Below are positions 49,611 to 61,567 of a stretch of 64,000 nt of DNA, piece by piece. Below the pieces are notes generated by a model that searched no databases, was not told where the DNA came from, and was given only the letters and a program-made list of their open reading frames with translations. This DNA comes from Typha latifolia (taxonomy: Eukaryota; Streptophyta; Magnoliopsida; Poales; Typhaceae), in NCBI GenBank assembly GCA_019914945.1, contig CM034106.1, positions 2,108,001 through 2,172,000 on the forward strand. Direction: 5' to 3'. The stretch's first letter is position 1; every line of letters begins with the position of its first letter. The position numbers and the translations under genes were made by a program.

Positions 49611-52600
49611 ATGGGTTCCCTCAAGCAATTTCCCTTCCAAACCCTTCCGAAACCATCAAATTCCCTCCGTGTCCGCCCTCGCTCGGGGCTCCTCCTCCGC
49701 CGCCCCTTCCTCGGAGTCCGAGCACGTGCGGCCGCAGTTGCCTCGGAGCCGGTATGCTTCCTCTTGTGATCCAATTCGCCCTAAAGATTTCTCATTTCTT
49801 TCTTATTTGATAGAAATTACTAGTCTTTGGATCCCATACCAATCAAAGAGATTGATTTCTATGCAAAGAAAGGTTTCTTGTAGAAAGATTACCATTCTCC
49901 TCGTGAACATTTAAGTATGCAACCGTGTTTTGTCGATGTTCCGTTCTTGTATCAGATCAATTGGAGAGCATGGTGTGCTTCTTTAATAGACATTTCGAGA
50001 TGTATGTAGTAATTGTGGCAGTTCGTATGATCATTCAATTTATTGCATAGAGTGAAGTCATTAGGTGAAAGGAAGCCCTATATGATAATATATAATTTTT
50101 TGGGGGGCTTGAAGGCTCTTATTTAAGTGCTTACCTTCTAAATTCACTTGCTCTCTACATGGTTATCCTCTCAGCTTACTTTCTGATGAATAAAAGTTGA
50201 AACAACCATGTCTTATGTAAAAAGAAAATAAAGAATGGCTTTTCTCATCCCATTGTTTTCTAAATGGTTCAAATATTTATTTGTTTGTTAGCAAAAGTAA
50301 TTTTTACAAGCTTTGAGGGGTGTCCATGAAAAAATGAGGTGTTTTGAAGATTATACAGAAGAGACATATTTTATAGGGGTACATAGTAAAAGCCCTTCAA
50401 AACTTTCAGATGGCTGTAGGTCATACGGTTTGGGTGACATAAAAATTTGTATGTGTATCATATGGTTTGGGTGCATAAAAATTTGTACGTGTATCATATG
50501 GTTTGGGTGAGATAAAAATAAGGATTTTAGAAGGCTATACATGGTAAAAGCTCTTTAAAATTTTTGGATAGCTGAAGGTCTTTATGTTTTGGGTGAGATA
50601 AAATCTAGGGTTATTGTATCCAGTAGTAAGGATGGAGAACGCTTCGAGGCCATTGTATTTGATATATTTGCATGTGCTACATCTGTAGAAAGTAACATAT
50701 AATTTGAAACCAACATCAGCATTAAACTGATTCAAGTTGCCAACGCACATTGCACCTGTAATATCTTTGGTAATAGGAGTATTGTAATTTCGCCTTTTCT
50801 TTTCGGCCATGCTTAAATAAAGCACCTTCTGTAATTTCACTATGTTTTTCAGGAACAACTTGCTTTGTTAACTTAAGATCCTCTCAGTTTCTATATGAAT
50901 GGGAAACTTCATGACGAGACTACTTTTCAGGAGACTCAAATTCAGCAAGATAATTCTTTGAAGGCTGACTTACTTGCCTGCCCAATTTGCTATGAACCAC
51001 TGATAAGGAAAGGGCCTTCAGGTTTTAACTTGTATGTATTTATGATTCTGATATTGAGTTATCAATTGACTGCATGAGCCATTTTGTGAAATTCTTTGCT
51101 CTCCATGAGTGGCAGGCCAGCAATCTATAGGTCTGGATTCCAGTGCCAAAAGTGCAATAAGTCATTCAGCAGCAGAAATGTCTTTGTGGACCTCACAATT
51201 ACTTCAGGAACAAAAGAGTACAGTGAAACAAAGCCTGCTAGAACTGAGCTCTTTAGGTATGAACAGAATCATTTCTCTATCCTTTATGCATCAACTTGGA
51301 TATAGTGGTTTTTGCTAGTAATTTAATTTATTTTGTGAAAGATAATCAGTTTTATCCTTAGTTTCAGAATATGTTGCTGATGTGAGGTTTAAAAGTCAAC
51401 CTGTTGCTACATATTTGAAATTTAAACTTAGAACAATCCTTATGCGAGAATATGCTTTTCATTTGCACCTTGTCATATTACAAAAAAAATTATGTTGCTT
51501 TCGATACTGAATTACTGAATATTTCTTTTTTCTTTTTTCCTTTCTATAATTTCCATTTGGAATGTGAGACATCTGTGCGCTTAATTAGAGAATCAGGAAC
51601 ATCTGACATAGAAGTAGCAAGAAAAGCATTCTGTCAAATATATTGGTACAATTAGTTGCTGCTCTTTTGCCTTGTTAGTCCACATTTAAGGTGTTATTTC
51701 ATTGTAGGCTTATCATGAGTGTCTTAAATACTTATTCTAGGTTTCAGCTTTGTTCTTTGAAAACTATGTATCAGGAAAATTGGGAGGAGAATGCTCTCTC
51801 TATATATACCACCTTGATTTCTCTTATAGGTTCTCTATTTGGGTTTTCATCTGAGAGGAAGAGAAAGACATAATTACGCAATTTGTTAATATGATTTACA
51901 GCAGAAATTGCACTCCAATTTTATAAAGCTATTATTCTGCAGCAAGTACCTAGATAAAATTTAGAAAAGAATAGAGAAAATAAGAGAAAAATACATGTAA
52001 ATCACAACAATATATGTAGTTCCTTTGAAAATCTACCTCTACTCCTGAGGACAATGTAGCATTTTTAAGGTATTGTGGTGATAATCTTGCTTGCAAGATA
52101 TCTTTAAATCCTACCTTGCTTGCACAACTGTTAAAGGAACATGTCATACTAAAATTCTTTTATCCTCACAAATATTCTCTTCTATAGACTATGTGGCAGT
52201 CTTCCATCTCAGTCTCAGTGTCAGGGCCTTGCAATTCCTTTGGCCCTTGTATAGGCATACTTAAGAGGCCGTTTTGTTAGTACTGTAGCTCATGACAGCA
52301 AGACATCAGCATAGAAGATAATTTAAGATTTATTACATCAAGTATCTTAGTTCTATCTAGACTTCTTAGCTAATTCAACAGTGTTGATTAATTATATTTT
52401 AGCTAGGTTCTGACAATGCTAAGCACTTTTCATTCAATAGTATGACAAGGATGGTTAGACAATAGACATCCCCCTAGTGTTCCAGAGAGCATATGCATTG
52501 TGCATGCATAAGTCCAAATGATAGAACTGAACGAAGCATTAGATCGAACTATTTGCGGCAGCTATATGAGTCTTTTTTTTTTCCTTCATTCAGATCTATT

Positions 52601-55194
52601 TTGATTCAGGTTTTAGAAGTCAAGCATTTAAATTTTCTAGGAGATGCCCAACTGATATGTAGATCTACATTGAAAGCTGATATTAAGTTGTTAGCGGAAC
52701 TCTTATTTGCTTATCTATCAATCTTAGTATGTGGTTGTGGTATTGCTCAACACTCTATAATCTATTCTATAAAGGCATTATTACCGGGATAATGAAATTT
52801 TAGAGCTTGTCTATCTTGTATGATAAATGAATAATAAGGTATTTTTATTGTTTTTTGTTCTCTCAACTGTAATCTGTATACATTTTATTGATGTACTTCT
52901 TTTTTGTGGTAGTATCTTTCTTATTATATAATGATATTTCACCTTTCAAGATCTAGACTTTGAATAAGCTAAATTTTCGTAATCTTATCTTGATTATATT
53001 AGGAGCCCACTGGTCTCATTTCTTTACGAAAGAGGATGGCGTCAGAACTTCAACCGGAGTGGCTTCCCAGGTCCTGATGAAGAGGTATTCTTGTGATCAT
53101 TGTTGTTGTTTTCTTTTTTGGTGGACTATATCTTATTATCAAGATTTCATGGAAGGGCCTCTCTACAGATATATTTTGTGTTATTACTTAGTATATGGAT
53201 AATACATTATTGACTCAGTAGTCCACCCAAAACCTTGCTGGTACTCTATTATTTTTGTCCAAATGAAATGCATTGAAATTCTTATTAGTGAACCAAGCAT
53301 TCTCATGATAGGAGAATCTCCAAGTATTAAATTACATGTTTCTGATTTGTTATTGGGTTTGGCAGTTCAGCATGGCTCAGGAATATTTCCAATCAGTAGC
53401 AGGTGGTCTGCTTGTAGATGTGAGCTGCGGTAGTGGCTTGTTTTCTAGAAAGTTTGCAAAATCTGGATCTTATTCCGCTGTTATTGCTTTGGATTTTTCT
53501 GAGAATATGCTTCGCCAATGCTATGAGTTCATCAAGCAAGATGATTCTTTATTAAATACGTAAGTGTTTGATCATACTACATACTGCATACTTTCACTAA
53601 TATGGTCGTTGCAGACTGCTGCGAGGACTTCGATTTTTATTTCCAATAAAGAGAATTCATACAAACTCCTTTCTTGTCATCTTCATTTTCAAATTTGCAA
53701 TAATGAAATCATACTCCATGATCATCTCGCTAGTTGACAATATCTCAAGAACCAGTTTGATATAGTGAACAATATGGGAGTTTTGTGTTCAGAGATTATT
53801 GTACTACAAGGCCTATGAAGAATTTCATGAATATAAATCAAAATCATGATGTTGTCTTGTAAAATGAATGATTAAGTCCTTAGTTCAGTCCATTATAGAG
53901 CCATCCATCATTACATTTGAGGTTTTCCAACAGCTACTGAATTATGTTTGTGTGGTTGTGCCTTACTGATGCTTTCTTTTGTTTATAAATAGAAATCTTG
54001 CTCTTGTAAGGGCAGATGTTTCAAGGCTTCCTTTTGCATCATGTTCAGTCGATGCTGTTCATGCTGGTGCTGCACTGCACTGTTGGCCCTCTCCTTCAAA
54101 TGCTGTAAGACCTTCATCCCTTTCTTCAGCTGTTGAGTGCGGAACTGACTCTGAATTGTTAATTAGTTTCTGGTACACTGACTACTTCATGTTGAGAGAA
54201 ACTTATGTTCCAAAGATGTAGTGCAATACTGAGTTGTGAGGTGTTCTTTTAGTTTTTCATATTCTTACAAGGTCACAGTTGACAAAGATATAGTGTTCTA
54301 TTGGCTTAAACAATATTAAGTTTTCTATAGATATAAAAGCAATAGTTTAATGTCATCAGAGTTTAGTGCATTAATTGATGTTAATTTATACAGTTGCATC
54401 CAACCACCAGTTAGAATTTTATTTTGCAGTTACAAAAGATATGATTAAATTGCTTTGGTTTGTGACAAGTAAGCGAACTGACTCTTCACTAAACCACTGT
54501 TAATTCAAACTAGTGATCACATCCATAACATGCTTGATTAAGTATGCAGCATGAATTATCATTCCTTTTCAATTGGATTAATTACCAGAAATAGAATGTA
54601 GTAACTACCTTCAGATCTTAAAATGAATAAAAATGTAGTGATGTGTCTGAATGTTGTTAGTATCGAGTATTATTAACGGAGTTCAGTGTCTTCCTTGATC
54701 TATGAACGTCTTAAAAGATAAATCAAACACAGAAAGGGCTACTGTTCAATGGTCAATACTACTACTTGCTATGGAATGTCGTGCCATTTTGCCTTGTCCT
54801 TCTAGTGCAGTTCGCTGTATGTCATAGATTATTGGTTAACTGTTGCAAACTGATAACTCCGGTGATGTTTCTAGGTAGCTGAAATAAGTCGTATCCTGAA
54901 AAGCGGTGGTGTCTTTGTGGCTACTACATTCTTATCATCACCCTTGAATAGTCCTCTATCTGCTGAAGCATTGAGGCCTTTAAGACAGGTAAATGGTCAT
55001 CACTACATTTTTCCATACTGATTCAATTGAGCTGATTTTTGTATGGATTAATACAGTTCGTTGGACAATCAAACAACAACTACAATTTTTTTACTGAGAA
55101 AGAGATAGAAGACCTGTGCAAATCTTGTGGACTAATCAATTATACCAGTGATGTTCGAAGGGCGTTTATCATGTTCTCTGCACAAAAGCCGTAA
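49611..55194 (+). CDS. SAM-dependent methyltransferase, At1g78140-like, probably plastid
   Basis: Exons: 49611-49751, about 50888-51031 (start uncertain), 51116-51256, 53003-53084, 53366-53559, 53993-54104, 54875-54988, 55057-55194. Exon 1 encodes a 47-residue Arg/Ser/Ala-rich, acid-poor segment typical of a chloroplast transit peptide. Then come two Cys pairs (ACPICYEPL and CQKCNKSF, a likely zinc site), and a class I methyltransferase fold: motif I LLVDVSCGSGLFSRKFAKSG, VIALDFSENML, then LVRADVSRLPFASCSVDAVH with AGAALHCWPSPS, and VAEISRILKSGGVFVATTF. The stop is at 55192-55194. The substrate is unknown; relatives are found in plastoglobules in Arabidopsis. Exons 2-8 join in phase, but exon 1 does not join cleanly to exon 2: the in-phase acceptor (50851-50852) meets a TAA at 50874, and the acceptor at 50886-50887 is out of phase. 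A second donor in exon 1 or a missed exon may solve this. Confidence 0.88.
51260..53000. other. Intron 3 of the methyltransferase gene
   Basis: 1.75 kb of AT-rich intron DNA. No transposon ends, RNA gene or conserved frame were recognised. Confidence 0.5.
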
Positions 55195-56855
55195 TACAGG
55201 ATGGTTATTGAGCTCTATCAGGCCACGGTATAATCTCACCTTGGTTGAGCAGTGTTAGAGAATAAGATTACGAATCTAAGGAGAAAGCTGTTTCAGCTGG
55301 TTTCGTCGACAAGGCAAGAGACCAATTTGCAAGCATTTATAAGTACTGTTAAATACCGAAACACGCTATAGATCTGATCAAATTAGAACAATGTATATTT
55401 TTTCCATTTTTTTACACGTTCCCCAATTACATACGTCAGTGGGGATTATGGTCTATTTTTGAGGATGATGAAGGCCATCTCCTGATGTATATACTATATA
55501 GTTCATTATGGAATTTTCTATTCCTTATTGAAACTTCAGAGTACTCCTTTTAATCACATTTCGTACTTAGAATCAGGACACCAAATTAGTAGTTTTCTTA
55601 CAGCTAATAATCATATATGCGATTTAGTATATGGATAACATTGGTTGTTCAACAAAAACAGTTTGCCTTTTCTGTGCAATTGCCTGCAAAATGTATAAGA
55701 ACTCTACACAGGATATAATTTTTGACAAATTTTTTCTACACAGGATATAATTTTTGACAAATTTAGGATATAATTTTTGATAAATACTCCTGGATTTAGT
55801 TGATGTTGTTCCTATTTAAGCTGAAATGTAAATAAGCAAGTGGCCCAAGATTTTGTGATATTACCCAAAGACGGACTCAAAGTGGATTTCAGAGAAGTTA
55901 AGCTTTCATCTCTCATTTTTATTATAGGCTTTTGACTATCTGTGTATGGAGAAAACAAATAGATCAGAGCAAACTTATTTCTTAATTGTTGGTTGACTAT
56001 TTGGAAGTGCTATCTGGTTGACATCCTATCCATAGGATGCAAAGAGAGAAGCATCTGCTGGATGGTTAAAAACGTAGTCCATTGCAGTGAAAACTAATCA
56101 ATCTGCTGGTTGAAAAAGCCGCCGTCGACGTCCGAATTCACCGGACTTTATAAAAGCAAAATGTGATCTTTGGTGAGTCGAGGAGTATGCATATGATGAG
56201 AGAAGTATAGCTTTTTCACGCACTAAAGCTGTTCGATAGAATGCCTCTGGAGAAGGTTGGAATATCAAACTAAATAGGAGTGAGGGCGATGAAAGACTAT
56301 TAGATTGATTATCATTTAATTAATTCCTAGATTAGATTATTATTAACTTATTATTTATATTTTTTATTTGGTTTTTTGGTTGCCTATCTATTAATCGGTT
56401 CTATTTCTTGGAATAAATTGTGATATTCCAATGAAATTTTATTTATCATCCACATCTAAGAGTATGATATTACTTTATTTCATTGTCAACATGACCATAG
56501 AGCATCATTACAAGTCCATCTGATTGTTGTCAATGAGAAATGTAGTAAAAAGAAGGGTAAATTACACTCTACTCCTGTGTTTTGGATCAATTACAGCATA
56601 CTCTAGTATACTTTAAGCATTTATTTAACCCCCCCTAAAAGGAGTAATCAAAGTATTATTTATGATATAGAATGTGCTGCTACAATTACATATCTGATAC
56701 AGATGAGCCAGAAGAGATCAAATGACCAACATATTTGATACATACATACCTACCTTTTTATTTATTTATTAAGTGTGATCGAGCACACAGTTTAGCAACA
56801 CACATTGGCCAATCTCCTTGGAAACTCCCCAGTAGCAGCACTAGACTCCTCTGTT
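55195..56855. other. Intergenic between the convergent methyltransferase and receptor-like protein genes
   Basis: The first 300-400 bases are probably the 3'UTR of the methyltransferase gene. The segment to about 55590 has an inverted partial copy at 63505-63850. At 55703-55785 a three-unit repeat of GGATATAATTTTTGACAAAT occurs (the second copy includes CTACACA in front). The rest is AT-rich with nothing recognised. The 3' end of the receptor-like protein gene begins at 56856. Confidence 0.6.
55703..55785 (+). repeat. Three-unit short tandem repeat
   Basis: GGATATAATTTTTGACAAAT at about 55711, 55743 and (with GATAAAT) 55766. The first two copies also share the preceding CTACACA. Confidence 0.9.
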
Positions 56856-59800
56856 TTATTTCTTCTTGATTCTGGCAAACAGTCTAGCCCAATTGAGAAC
56901 CATAAACACATAGATCTTATCGTATGTGTTGTCAATGAAGATAAAGTAAGCAGTCCTCCAGGTGCTCTTCAACAGCAAGGGACCAAACACCAACCAAAAC
57001 CCTGTGGCAAATCCAAGACCCATGGAGAGATAGAAAGACGACATGTCATCTTCATCTTTGTATTCTGGAAGAGCATCCAGAATTGTGTCATTTCCTGAAC
57101 AATCTTTAGAAACAGGAGGCCCACACAGATTTACGTTGCCTTCGTAGATAGATGAATCATTGAGTGTCTGGAGCTGGTGCCCTGTTGGTATTCTTCCCGA
57201 GAGATTATTGTAGGACAGGTTCAAATAAACTAAAGAAGTTAAAGCTGATAGATTTGAAGGAATCTGGCCAGAAAGCTCGTTGTTTGATAGATCAAGAGAT
57301 TCCAATGATAGTAGGCCACCTATTGTCTCTGGAATATTTCCAATCAATTGATTTTTGGACAAATCCAAGTTTATTAATCTAGCAAGGGCACCTATCTCTT
57401 CAGGGATCTCTCCTGTCAGATAGTTGCTTGATAAATCAAGGCTCACCATGAGTAAGCTAATGTTTGTGTAGTATTCCAAATGTTGCCCTTTCATGGTCAC
57501 TGATAAGTCAAAGACGAGATCATCGGCAGGATCATTATACTCTGTAGTACCATCACGGATAATAAAATCAAAAGAAGTGCGGGTGATTGTAGTCATTGCT
57601 GTTAAGTTCACTAGAGATGGAGGTATAGTTCCTGATAAATTGTTGTGAGCAAGGTCCAAAACTTGAAGATTATTAAGTTTCGAAAGTTGAATAGGAATAT
57701 GTCCAGAAAACATATTAGACCTTAATAGGAGGAAACTTAACATTGGTAATCTTTTAGCTATTTGTGTAGGTAAGTTTCCAAAGAAGTTATTATAGGAAAG
57801 ATCAAGAAAAGTAAGTTGTGGGCATCCCAGGGTGAACAAAGGGAATTCACCAGAGAGATTATTGTTGCTGAAGCTTATAATGTAAAGTTGTGAACTTACA
57901 GGTTTGAGGTTGCTGTGATTGGCTTTAGAAGATTTACTACTTGTCTAGCATCGTGGAAGTTCTCCCAATAAGTGGTTGTTCGATAGATCCAGTATTAGTA
58001 AGGACTGCAGTTGGTTGCACATAGATGATGGGATGGGGCCACTAATAAGATTGTTTGAGAGAAGCAACCTCTCCAGTTGTATAACTCCAAGATTCGGTGG
58101 CAGTGGCCCAGATAGATAATTTCTTGAGAGATCTAAATTACAAAGACCTGTCGGTAACTTCGGTACTCCACCTTCGAGACGATTTGACCCCAAATTTATA
58201 GAAGATGCCGCAGACATGAATTCTAGACTCATCGGCAATACTCCGCTAATATGATTGTGGGAGAGATCAAGATATGTGAGCTGAGGCATTACATGCCAGA
58301 ACCAATCAGGCATCCTATCAGCTATTTCTGCACCAGACATGTATAACAAAGTAATGTCAGTTTGTCCTCGTATCCATGCAGGAAAATGGGGTCCCAGATT
58401 GCAGGAGCCAAAATCTGCCTCTTCCAATTTGAATGGAGGGATCCAATTTGGGTCTAATACAATGGTCAGAGAGTTATTGCTCAAATATATGTACTTTAAT
58501 TTTATTAGGCTTGCAAAATGATCTTCTATCATGGTGCCATCCAAGTGATTGGAACTCAAGTCCAACATACTCAAATTACTGAGCTTTCCCATCCCTAAAG
58601 GTATGGAACCGACGAGGTTATTGTAACTAAGATCAAGAACCCTTAGACTGCTCATATGAGCGATGCAACTTGCCAGACTTCCAGTAAAATTATTTTCAAA
58701 CAAGGACAATGACTGTACCTTGTGTGGCAACCTCTCCATCAATTCTGCTATTTCATCACTGAACTGATTATATGATAGATCAAGAAATTCCAAGTTGTGT
58801 AGATTCTCCAAAGTCCCTGGTATCACGCTGGAGAGATCGTTGTCCCATAGCAGAAGCTGTTCAAGGGAGGTCATGTTTCCCAATAATCGCCCATCAGGAA
58901 TAGAACCATGAAGCAAGTTACTCGAAAGATCAAGACTCACAAGTGAGGTGAAGTTTGAAGAGTACTTAAAGAGGACAGATAGTGTGGTGTTGAGGTTACA
59001 ATTGGATAGGTCGACTCTTAGAGAAGATGGAAGCATGCTCAATGATTCGACCATGCTCAAATCATTCCATGATAGGTCAAGCTCGTCCAAGTTGTGAAGA
59101 TTCTTCAAAGTCCTTGGTATCCCGCCGGAGAGATCATTGCTCCTTAGTAGAAGCTGCTCAAGGGAGGTCATATTTCCTAGTAGCCCATTAGGAAGAGGAC
59201 CATGAAGCGAGTTGTATGAAAGATCAAGACTCACAAGTGTAGAAGAGGAATTAAAGAGGGAAGAGAGTGTGGTGTTGAGATTACAACCGAATAGGCGAAG
59301 GACTCTTAGAGAAGATGGAAGCATGCTCAATGGTTGGACCCAATTGATGACGACAACACTGAGGTCCACACCAGTCATGTCAAGATGCCTCAAAAAAGAG
59401 AGACGTGGTAACCAAGCTACCAAATCTACTGACTGCAAAGTATTCTCAGCAAGATCAAGATATAGCAACTTAGAGAGATTGCCTAGCTGAGGAGGTATGC
59501 TACCACTGAATCCTGTAAAGCTGAGATTGAGATACCTCAAGTTCTTGAAGGAGCCCATGAATTCTGGTATCCTCTGACCTCCAAAGTAATTGCTGCTTAG
59601 GTCAAGGTATCTGAGATTCTTTAGAGTCGACAGAGAAGGGCTGATATCACCGCCCAATATTGGATTGCCATAATAAATGTCATATACTTGAAGATTGCAC
59701 ATGTTGTGGAGGTCAAGCTTAACAACATTGTCGGTCAAGTTGCTACACGTCACGCCCCACCATTGGCAGCAGTCTTGGCCTTTCCAAGAAGGTAAGAGCT

Positions 59801-59942
59801 CTCGAGTATATTTAATGCCTGTTTTGAAGGAGAGAAGAGCATCCCTCTCCTGCGGAATGCAGCTACCTACGGCTTTCAAGGAGAGAGATGGAGAGATGAG
59901 TAGGAGAAGCCAAACCATTAGTATTACTGCTCGGTTTGCCAT
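56856..59942 (-). pseudogene. LRR receptor-like protein (EIX2-like) with one in-frame TAG
   Basis: One uninterrupted frame of 1029 codons on the minus strand, broken only by TAG at 57947-57945 (codon 666, after LLGELPRC). The upstream ORF starts at 59942 with a signal peptide (MANRAVILMVWLLLLISPSL). Then come an LRR N-cap (CIPQERDALLSFK, CCQWWGVTC, about 28-68), a long run of plant extracellular LRRs (LxxLxLxxN/SxLxGxIP type), an island (about 794-834, ending VTMKGQHLEYYTNI), more LRRs, an acidic spacer (PEYKDEDDMS), a transmembrane helix with GLGFATG (about 969-991) and a short basic tail; no kinase. Such proteins signal with SOBIR1-type kinases and often recognise microbial patterns. The stop removes the island, last LRRs and membrane anchor, so the product would be a secreted 665-residue fragment unless the stop is a sequencing or assembly error or is read through. 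No GT-AG intron removes it. Frame is otherwise perfect, so the damage is recent. Confidence 0.93.
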
Positions 59943-60534
59943 TAAAGCAATTTCTAGCTTTTATGGCAACTAAGATAAGCTTAGATATCGATTAAACTTC
60001 ATATATATATTGATCAACATAGTAGGTCAAGGTCTAAAGAAGCATAGAAATTACTATGACTTGTTGACTTGGTGATATAAGAAAAATAGGATTCCACATC
60101 CTATTGAAAAATAGTGGAAATTGCCTTGGTTCGTGGAATTCTATGAAAGTAAATAAGAGCTAGAGTATGAAAATTATATTAATAATTTCTAAACATTATA
60201 TTTGCTAAATTATACCTCTCTGGGTAAATAAGATTTTGAAAAATTTGCACAAGAAACCCAACTTTATCATATTTCTTTTTAAAAAAAATCCATATATTTG
60301 ACCAAAAATATTCTTTTAACACTATTGAATTAATTTTAACTCACAAACAAAGAATATTTCATTTATAACACTTTTCATGGCAATATGTATTTTACTCACC
60401 TATTACTCACCTACCATGACTAAATGCGCACTTGGCTCTATATTTAATATTTAATATTTAATTACTCACCTATTACTCTCCTCTCAAAACGCAACATTTT
60501 AAGTTAGAAAATATGAGGAAATTATTATTAAATG
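59943..60534. promoter_or_regulatory. Upstream region of the receptor-like protein gene
   Basis: The sequence next to the ATG includes an AT-rich TATATATATTGATC (minus-strand TATA candidate near 60005-60015). Two direct repeats of CTATTACTC/ACCTATTACTC occur at 60395-60480. No W-box array was verified. Confidence 0.4.
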
Positions 60535-61492
60535 CAATGTAGTGGGGATATATGGAGCATTTTATGTCCGCAAATATAATAAAAGATATTAAAATTTTAC
60601 ATAAATATATATTACTACTACTGCTTTACATCCAATTAAGAATATTTTCATCATTTGATATAATACATAATTATTTTCCAATGGAAATTCACTATCCTGA
60701 AATATTTTAGTAACAACGTTATATTAGATCAAATATAATTATTACTCTTTACACTAGTATTCAATGAAATACTAGAATAGTTTATATCGATATTAGCTCT
60801 GATCTTGTGATATTAAAAATCAGAATACATCTTTAATAAATTGGCCATATTCGACGAGAAAAAAAATACCTAGTAGTTTACACTTTTATAAAAGAATATT
60901 TTTTATTTTTTATATTCTAAAAATAATTATAACTGGTCAAGATAAATAATATCTCTCACTGTCACCATCACCGTCACTGTCACCGTCACCTTTGGAATCT
61001 AACTTAGATTTCACAATGTAGTGGGGATATATGGAGCATTTTATGTCCGCAAATATAATAAAAGATATTAAAATTTTAGATAAATATATATTACAACTAC
61101 TACTTTACATCCTATCAAGAATATTTTCGTTATTTCATATAATACATAATTATTTTCCAATGAACATTCACTATCCTAAAATACTTTAATAACAACGTTA
61201 TATCAAATCAAAAATAATTATTACTCTTTATACTAGTATTCAACGAAATATTAGAATAGATTATATCAATATTAGCTCTAATCACCTGATATTAGAAATT
61301 AGAATACTTCTTTTATAATTAGCCATATTCTAAGACAAACAAAAAACCCAATAGTTTAAGCTTTTATAAAAGAATATATTTTATATTTTATATTCTAAAA
61401 GTAATCGTAATTGATCAAGCTAAATAATAACTCTCACCGTCACCATCACCATTACCACCACCACCACCTCCATCATCACCATCACCATCACT
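60535..61492. repeat. Tandem duplication, 479-base period, two copies
   Basis: Copy 1 (60535-61013) and copy 2 (61014-61492) begin CAATGTAGTGGGGATATATG and stay alignable to their ends with scattered substitutions. Both finish in a CAC/TCA trinucleotide-rich patch (60957-60992, TCACCGTCAC type; 61434-61490, ACCACCACC type). Copy 2's patch is longer and different. The segment is upstream of the receptor-like protein gene. Confidence 0.92.
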
Positions 61493-61567
61493 ATTGAAGG
61501 AGAGAGATGGAGGTATGGAGTGATGCATACGCCCAAATCATTAGGAATTACTGTTAGGTTTCCCAAT
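61493..61567 (-). pseudogene. Relic of the 5' coding end of a second receptor-like protein gene
   Basis: On the minus strand from 61567 to 61493 the sequence follows the first 24 or so codons of the receptor-like protein at 59942 (GTAATTCCTAATGATTTGG against GTAATACTAATGGTTTGG, then the CCATCTCTCTCCTT segment encoding the signal peptide). It has about a one-base insertion near the start codon. Nothing further of the gene follows to the left, where the CAC-rich patch begins. Confidence 0.75.

Noticed and set aside
59212..59973. Plus-strand ORFs of 92 codons
   Set aside because: Antisense shadows of the LRR gene.
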